In this document: positions 58,847-64,000 of the stretch, piece after piece
Layout: every line of letters begins with the position of its first letter
How positions within the stretch are numbered: position 1 is the first letter of the stretch
Source: Carya illinoinensis
Taxonomy: Eukaryota > Streptophyta > Magnoliopsida > Fagales > Juglandaceae
DNA: 64,000 bases
Reading direction: 5' to 3'
Assembly: GCF_018687715.1 (NCBI RefSeq)
Contig: NC_056752.1
Location: 2,914,001 to 2,978,000 of the forward strand
The notes under the pieces: model-generated
What the model was told of the DNA's origin: nothing
The model's input: the letters and a program-made list of their open reading frames with translations, nothing else
Databases searched by the model: none
Position numbers and translations under genes: made by a program

Positions 58847-60529
58847 TCTATCTATAATAATAAATGTCTATCACAATATTGCTACAGGAATGAACAGGAA
58901 ATTCTAATTCAATTTTTGTTTCCGTATACATTATGTACAATCCGTTTACATTCCGTACAATCCCCATCTTCCTCCCCGGCTCCATCAACCCCACGAACCC
59001 TAACCTCCAACCGACTTTTTGTGACTGAGCCGGTAGATGCCCGGTCGTGCTCCTTCGTCGGAACTCAGGAATACGTGGCACCGGAGGTCGCATCCGGTGG
59101 ATCGCACGGGAACGCCGTTGATTGGTGGGCATTCAGGATCTTCATCGAACGCCCTTCGCACGGCCGCACGCCCTTCGCACGCCACACACCCTTCCCGACC
59201 TCCATGCCCTCCGGATCGGGTCCCATGCTTCATGTTTAGAGGCAAAACAAAGGACAATTTCAGGAGCCAAACAGATAGCGATTCAAGGGGAAAAACAAGA
59301 GAAAAAGAAAAGCGTTTACACCACAATAACAAAAAATACGTAAGACAACAAAGAAGAGGAAAGAAGGTGCGAAATGAGGCTTCGGCCGACTTGCAGAAAA
59401 TATAAACATAGCAAAATGAAAATACAAAAATGAGAGAAGATTTAATCGATTATGCATAAAATTATAGAACCAAAACAAAGAGAAGTGAAAGGTTGAAACT
59501 ACCAGTTGAAGAATGGTGGAAGAAAGCTGCGACAGCTAAAGGAAGAAGAAGAAAAATGTGAATGGCACTGAGAAGGAAAGAGAACAGCGCTGAGAAGGAA
59601 AGAAAGGAAGGAAGAAGAAGCCCTAAGGCATGCCAAACGACACCGTATTGCCAAGGGGAGAGGGCTCGGTTTCATGGCTCACGAGCTAGGCTGGGTTTCC
59701 GAATGGGCTTGGGCCCAAAATGAAGGCTCACGGGTTGGGCTAGGCCCAAAAGAAAAATAAAATACACTCAAACAAGCCCAGTCCGAAAATAGAAGAGTTC
59801 AACAAAAGAAAAATGCACAATAAAAAAATAAATAAGAGCCAAATAAAAACACTACAACTCAATATTAATAAAATAAAATAATTAAAGTCCAACATTAAAC
59901 TAATTTAAAGTAAAGATCAATTTAAATGCAAAACAATAATTAATACCAAGAAAACACATCAAAATAAATTTCACAACTTAAAATTCATAAAATAATTTTT
60001 TCATTCCTATAGTTTCTATACTATACATGAAACATTTCAACTTTAAATTATAATAAAATACTAATTATTTTTTTATTTTTTTAATTAATTGTTTACACAT
60101 TTATTCATTTTCTAATCTCATTAAATATATAACATATAGGAGCATACTAATTTTTTTTTTTTATTTTGCTTTTTTTGAAAATTAATTATTTACACATTTA
60201 TTCATTTTTCTAATCTCATTAAATATTTAACATATAGGAGCATCTGCCGTTTATAGAGACTGTTGTAGTACAAGTTTTAGAAAAACAGTAGATGATTCAA
60301 CTTGCTACAGATCTAGAAATATTCAATCAGCAGCAACAACAAAATTTCAATGTTCTCTCTATTGGCCCTGTGCAATATGGCCGAGAACTACAATGATCAT
60401 GAAAAAATAAAATAAAATTCTGTTTATATTTTTATTTTTTTGTTCAAATTTACTCTAAACAAATATTTGTATAAGACAATTAAAAAACACAACTAAGCAA
60501 ACGTGCTTTGCACGTTTGGCCTCCACTAG
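58847..60529 (+). mobile_element. Non-autonomous Helitron carrying a kinase gene fragment
   Basis: The 1,683-base insert is absent from block A. It begins TCTATCTATAATAATAAA after an A and ends CTAG before a T. A hairpin just before the end has stem AAACGTGC / GCACGTTT (60,499-60,506 and 60,510-60,517) with loop TTT, eight bases upstream of CTAG. TC start, hairpin, CTAG end, A|T insertion and no target duplication are the hallmarks of Helitrons. It encodes no Rep-helicase, so it needed a helper. It carries an AGC kinase fragment. Confidence 0.88.
59012..59146 (+). pseudogene. Captured AGC-kinase fragment (PINOID/WAG-like)
   Basis: The frame gives [20 protein letters not shown], then [19 protein letters not shown] and RIFI. 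This is the activation segment (serine of SFVGT, the PDK1-type site), the subdomain VIII APE motif (59,078-59,086) and subdomain IX DWWAFG of plant AGC VIII kinases, closest in my memory to PINOID/WAG, which phosphorylate PIN auxin carriers. The conserved Gly of DWWAFG is Arg. GRTPFA follows near 59,163, but in a rearranged context. Nothing of the N-lobe or the HRD and DFG motifs is present, so it is a gene scrap moved by the Helitron. Confidence 0.82.
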
Positions 60530-61014
60530 TGTATATATATATATATGGCCGTTGATGATCAGTAAAGTCTTGTATACAATTGGCTTAACTATATTATATT
60601 ATGTCACGTCAAAAGTATTGTTAAGGATATTGCACGAGCGTTGAGTAGAATTTTATTATTACAAAGGAAGTCAGCATATCTTCGAGAGTAACATTAATGG
60701 TAACGAGAAACTTATTACGTATCATATCAATCGTCGAAGATAATTAGGTTGTCTGATCTGCTCTTTCTAGATAGGAAAACAAAGGAAAGAAAAACCTTCG
60801 AAGATTGATCATGCACCGAATTAAGATGTTAATTATTCTCCCCAACTGTAGTAATATCATAGCAACGATATGGAGTAGACTAAAGAAATGCATGCATGGA
60901 GCTAGATTACGATCAGTGACACTTGGTTTTTTGAGGGGGCCGGCCGGGAGTACTGGACTTGATAATTTAGTCCGATATATCATGTTCGTAGCGATATATA
61001 GACTATATTCACGT
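60530..61014 (+). repeat. Segmental duplication block B (right part)
   Basis: Matches 8,690-8,872 and then 14,390-14,685 of block A without the Copia-1 insertion. The junction CGTATCATATCAATCGTCG at about 60,718-60,737 is the empty site. Confidence 0.88.
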
Positions 61015-63400
61015 TATACTACTACAACAGAATAGGTTTTTTGGGACGAAAAATTTTCTCCCAAATTCAAGGGATTTTGTCCCAAAATCGTGCCAATAGC
61101 ACTGTCCCAGAAGATATTTTGGGACGAAAATTACCATTTCATCCCAAAATATTTCTTTTGGTACGAATGTGAAGGAAACCATTCAAACAAGTTCGAATGC
61201 AGAATTTCTTTTGTCATGGTTGAAGTTCGTCCTAAAATATCGTTAGAACGGTTAAGATTTTTGTTCGAACGGTATTAATTTGTTTGAACAATTGTGAAAT
61301 ACGTTCGAACAAAAATACAATCTGAGAATGTTCGAACGGTACATGGACAGAACGAACGGCACAAAAGTTCGAACGGTACGTGGACAAATCGAACGGTACA
61401 AGAGTTCGAACGGTAGACGGATAGATTAAACGATACAAGCATTAGAATGGTAAAAAGACATGTTCGAACGATACGAATATAAATTAGATTATATTATTTT
61501 TCAGATGATTTAATAATTAGCATTCGAACGGTGTGTGGTCGTTCAAATGGTAAGTATTTTATTTAAAATCAATAATAAAAAAACCAAATAAACATTCATA
61601 ATATTTGGTAAAATATATTAGAAATTGTTTAATACTCACAAAGTTTTGTACTAAATGCAAACTAACTAAGTAATTTAGTACTAGCAATGTTCATACGTAA
61701 ATAAATAGATAATCCCAAAAGTTGTATGCCAAAAGCCATCAGTTGCTTGAAGGCCTGTACTGTTACATAAGCTGCTGCATTTGTAGTTGAATCTGTCTCC
61801 CGAACTCTTCTTGTTGTTCTTCATGTTGTTTGATGCACATTTCCATGTCTGCTTGTTTCGCCAATTGAGCTTCTAACTTATGCTGCCTTACAGTCAATTA
61901 TTCGATTCTAGAATTCGCATTCTCTAACGCTATAGAGGTCGTAGATACAAACTCGGAAGAAGAGGAAGAGGGAAAAGGATTTACACAATGACCCAAACCC
62001 CTCAAATATCCTGAATGTTGACCCAAGACTTGTGTTAAAATATCAACATCACTTGTTGATGAATTTTGATCTGATTCAACACATAGGGCAACCATTTTAT
62101 CATAGACATAAAAAAGATACATAATTAATATCGTCATAAATATTCTAATATATTTAATTAAAACATGTTATAATGCTTACATAATTTTCATGAGCATCAG
62201 GATGAGTCATTTTTCCATTACGATCAATGTGCAATGCAACATATAATTTTGTCAAATCATAATTGGTATCTGAATTTTGATAAGCTCTTTAACTCTAGAC
62301 TTTCTTCCACTCTGGACAATTCAAGAGTAATCAATCAAACATTTATCCGGATTGATAACTCTTGAACAGGTCTAAGGTTTATTTTGATGAACAAACAATG
62401 CAAGATATACTAACATGTCAAACAATAACAACATATTATTTATACAACAAAAACTTAATTTGTATTTTAATTTTAAGATTTAGTAGTATTTTAATTTAAA
62501 TACTTTATTTTATTAATTTAAATATTAAGTATTTAAGTATTATTAAATCTTAACTATTTGCATTTTAATTTTAAGATTTAGTAGTATTTTAATTTAAATA
62601 CTTCATTTTATTGATTTATAATTAACTATTTAAGTATTCTTAAATCTTAACTATTAATTTGTATTTTAAGATTTCGTATTAACTATTTGTATTCTTACTT
62701 AGTTTTAAGTATTTTTAAACTATTTTTGAATAATCATCATGGACAACTATCCTTATATATTTTAATTTCTAATTGCGAATACATTGATGTATAAACTTCC
62801 GTTCGAACGGTGTTAAACTATGTTTGAACTGGAACAAACACTTTCAAACAGTAAGCCTAAATCGTTCGAACGAGTATGTTCCACATTCCAATCGTCTTGA
62901 ACAACAGAAAACGCCATTAATCCCGAACTCACAACAACACAAACAACAATATCAAGAACAAACAAATTTCTAACATTGCAAAATATCATATTCAAACCAA
63001 ATGAGAATATAAGTCACATACATGGGTTAATGGATATGAAAACACAAAGAGATTAAGTGTGTCGTGTATCCAATGAGAAGGAGCTCCCCAAAAGCAGTAA
63101 AAATAACAGATTAATCCGAGAATGATTGAGTAAAATGAAAAATAGTAGTATTTTGGGGTTGAATTGAGGGAGAATGAGAGACTGAGAGCGGCAGGAGGAG
63201 AGCGAGAATGAGATTCTGTAGTGTGGCAAAACATTTCTCGTTCGAACGGTTCAATAACCGTTCGAACTTGAAACTAAGAAGCGGCAAAAATTCACCTCCT
63301 AAAATTTATCGTTCGAACGTATAAATAGTGAGTTCGAATGGTAAACTATGCAGTTCGAACGCTTATTATCAAGACTTCGAACAATTTCTTAAATGTTTAA
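61015..63400. mobile_element. Non-autonomous CACTA-like element, copy B (right end not found)
   Basis: It starts near 61,015 (ACTACAACAGAATAGG, then TTTTGGGACGAAAA) and follows copy A through its subterminal GTTCGAACGG units, the relic frame and a shorter tandem array. It contains the same outer sequence on the right (AACTAAGAAGCGGCAAAAA). After about 63,330 it no longer matches copy A and no TTGTAGTG end was seen, so the right end is deleted or diverged. It lacks the solo LTR of copy A. Confidence 0.75.
62460..62690. repeat. 97-bp tandem repeat, about 2.5 copies
   Basis: AAGATTTAGTAGTATTTTAA units at about 62,475 and 62,573 and a partial one at 62,668, equivalent to the 5.5-unit array at 16,140-16,665. 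Confidence 0.8.
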
Positions 63401-63830
63401 TAATATTTCTTTTACACTATAACTTTAAATAAAAGAACAACATTAATATATATAGACATATTAGATTACACTATAGTTTAGTAACATAGTAATATCATAT
63501 TATAACATAATCGAGCATAATATATTAAATTATATATATCATATATCATCTAATTAGACTATAACTAAAATATATAGTATCAACAATATTAGACTAGTAT
63601 ATAATATACTATACTAGTATCATTGATATTACACTATAGTATAATATAATATATTATATAGCATATATAATATGTTATATATGTTATAGTATATATTATA
63701 CTATACTATACTATAGTCTAATATTATATACAAGTATAGTATAATATATATAATAACATATATTATAATATAGTATAGTATTTAAAGATATTGAAGAAAA
63801 CCATTTGAATGGTTTTGCATATATTAGTTA
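63400..63830. repeat. AT-rich palindromic low-complexity tract
   Basis: Nearly pure A/T sequence made of ATATAGTATA / TATACTATA units in both orientations, able to form many alternative hairpins. No coding content. Confidence 0.7.
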
Positions 63831-64000
63831 TCATGGTCAGTTATTTTTAGGGATGCCGAACCGTACTCAAAATGTCTTTTTCACCTCTATAACTATCCAT
63901 CTCTGCCATTTAAAGCTGTCGTCGCCACTGCAAACAGTATCCAGTTGAAGCCTCTTCCTATATGTTCTTTTTCTAACTATTTTACCATTTAAATCTAGGT
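63831..64000. other. No gene seen at window end
   Basis: Short noncoding end of the window. Confidence 0.3.

Noticed and set aside
63400..63830. AT palindromes considered as a MITE or a replication origin
   Set aside because: No defined termini or target copies; low complexity alone explains it.
1..64000. CRISPR arrays, operons, ribosome binding sites, rRNA or tRNA genes
   Set aside because: The window is plant nuclear DNA; tandem repeats lack CRISPR architecture and no tRNA-like or rRNA sequence was recognised by reading.

Overview
The window is eukaryotic, repeat-rich, AT-rich plant nuclear DNA. Evidence for a plant: CEP-type peptide hormone genes, an oxidosqualene cyclase gene fragment, Copia and Gypsy (chromovirus) LTR retrotransposons with initiator-Met-tRNA primer sites, CACTA-like DNA transposons, a Helitron, and an L1-type LINE. 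The small MITE at 20,085-20,299 and the one inside the Gypsy element recall repeats I associate with walnut-family (Fagales) genomes. That taxonomic guess is from memory and weak; 'woody eudicot' is the safer reading.

The only likely functional gene is CEP-A (4,393-4,761, +), a C-terminally encoded peptide precursor with a signal peptide and a canonical C-terminal CEP domain. Two relatives are damaged. CEP-B (33,372-32,884, -) is an inverted paralogue with a frameshift inside the hormone domain. CEP-C (21,129-21,690, +) carries two CEP-like domains in different frames.

Layout. 1-1.24 kb: end of a CACTA-like element. 1.85-2.1 kb: short third copy of the duplicated tract. 4.07-5.04 kb: CEP-A. 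5.04-14.7 kb: duplication block A, split by Copia-1 (8,873-14,389). 14.69-19.26 kb: non-autonomous CACTA-like element holding a 97-bp tandem array and a solo LTR. 20-22 kb: MITE and CEP-C. 22.12-29.16 kb: Copia-2 with a nested solo Gypsy LTR. 30.9-31.1 kb: gene remnant, possibly sulfotransferase-like. 31.7-32.7 kb: CACTA terminal repeat field. 32.7-33.7 kb: CEP-B. 35.3-36.4 kb: LINE 3' end. 41.5-50.5 kb: oxidosqualene cyclase pseudogene, one exon of which is split by an 8-kb Gypsy element (41,570-49,598). 53.4-53.94 kb: the other CACTA end. 53.94-63.4 kb: duplication block B, with an unclassified 1.4-kb insertion, a Helitron carrying a kinase gene fragment, and the second copy of the TTCGAA-type CACTA element.

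Main story: an ancestral CEP locus was duplicated into copies A and B. The TTCGAA-type CACTA element was already present, because both copies carry it at the same site. Later insertions hit only one copy: Copia-1 and the solo LTR in A; the Helitron, the 1.4-kb insert and a second CACTA in B. An inversion then seems to have split the B copy, since its CEP gene lies inverted at 33 kb while its 3' flank continues at 53.94 kb. The two break edges carry the two ends and the two target-site copies (ATA) of one CACTA insertion. No RNA genes or CRISPR arrays were seen.
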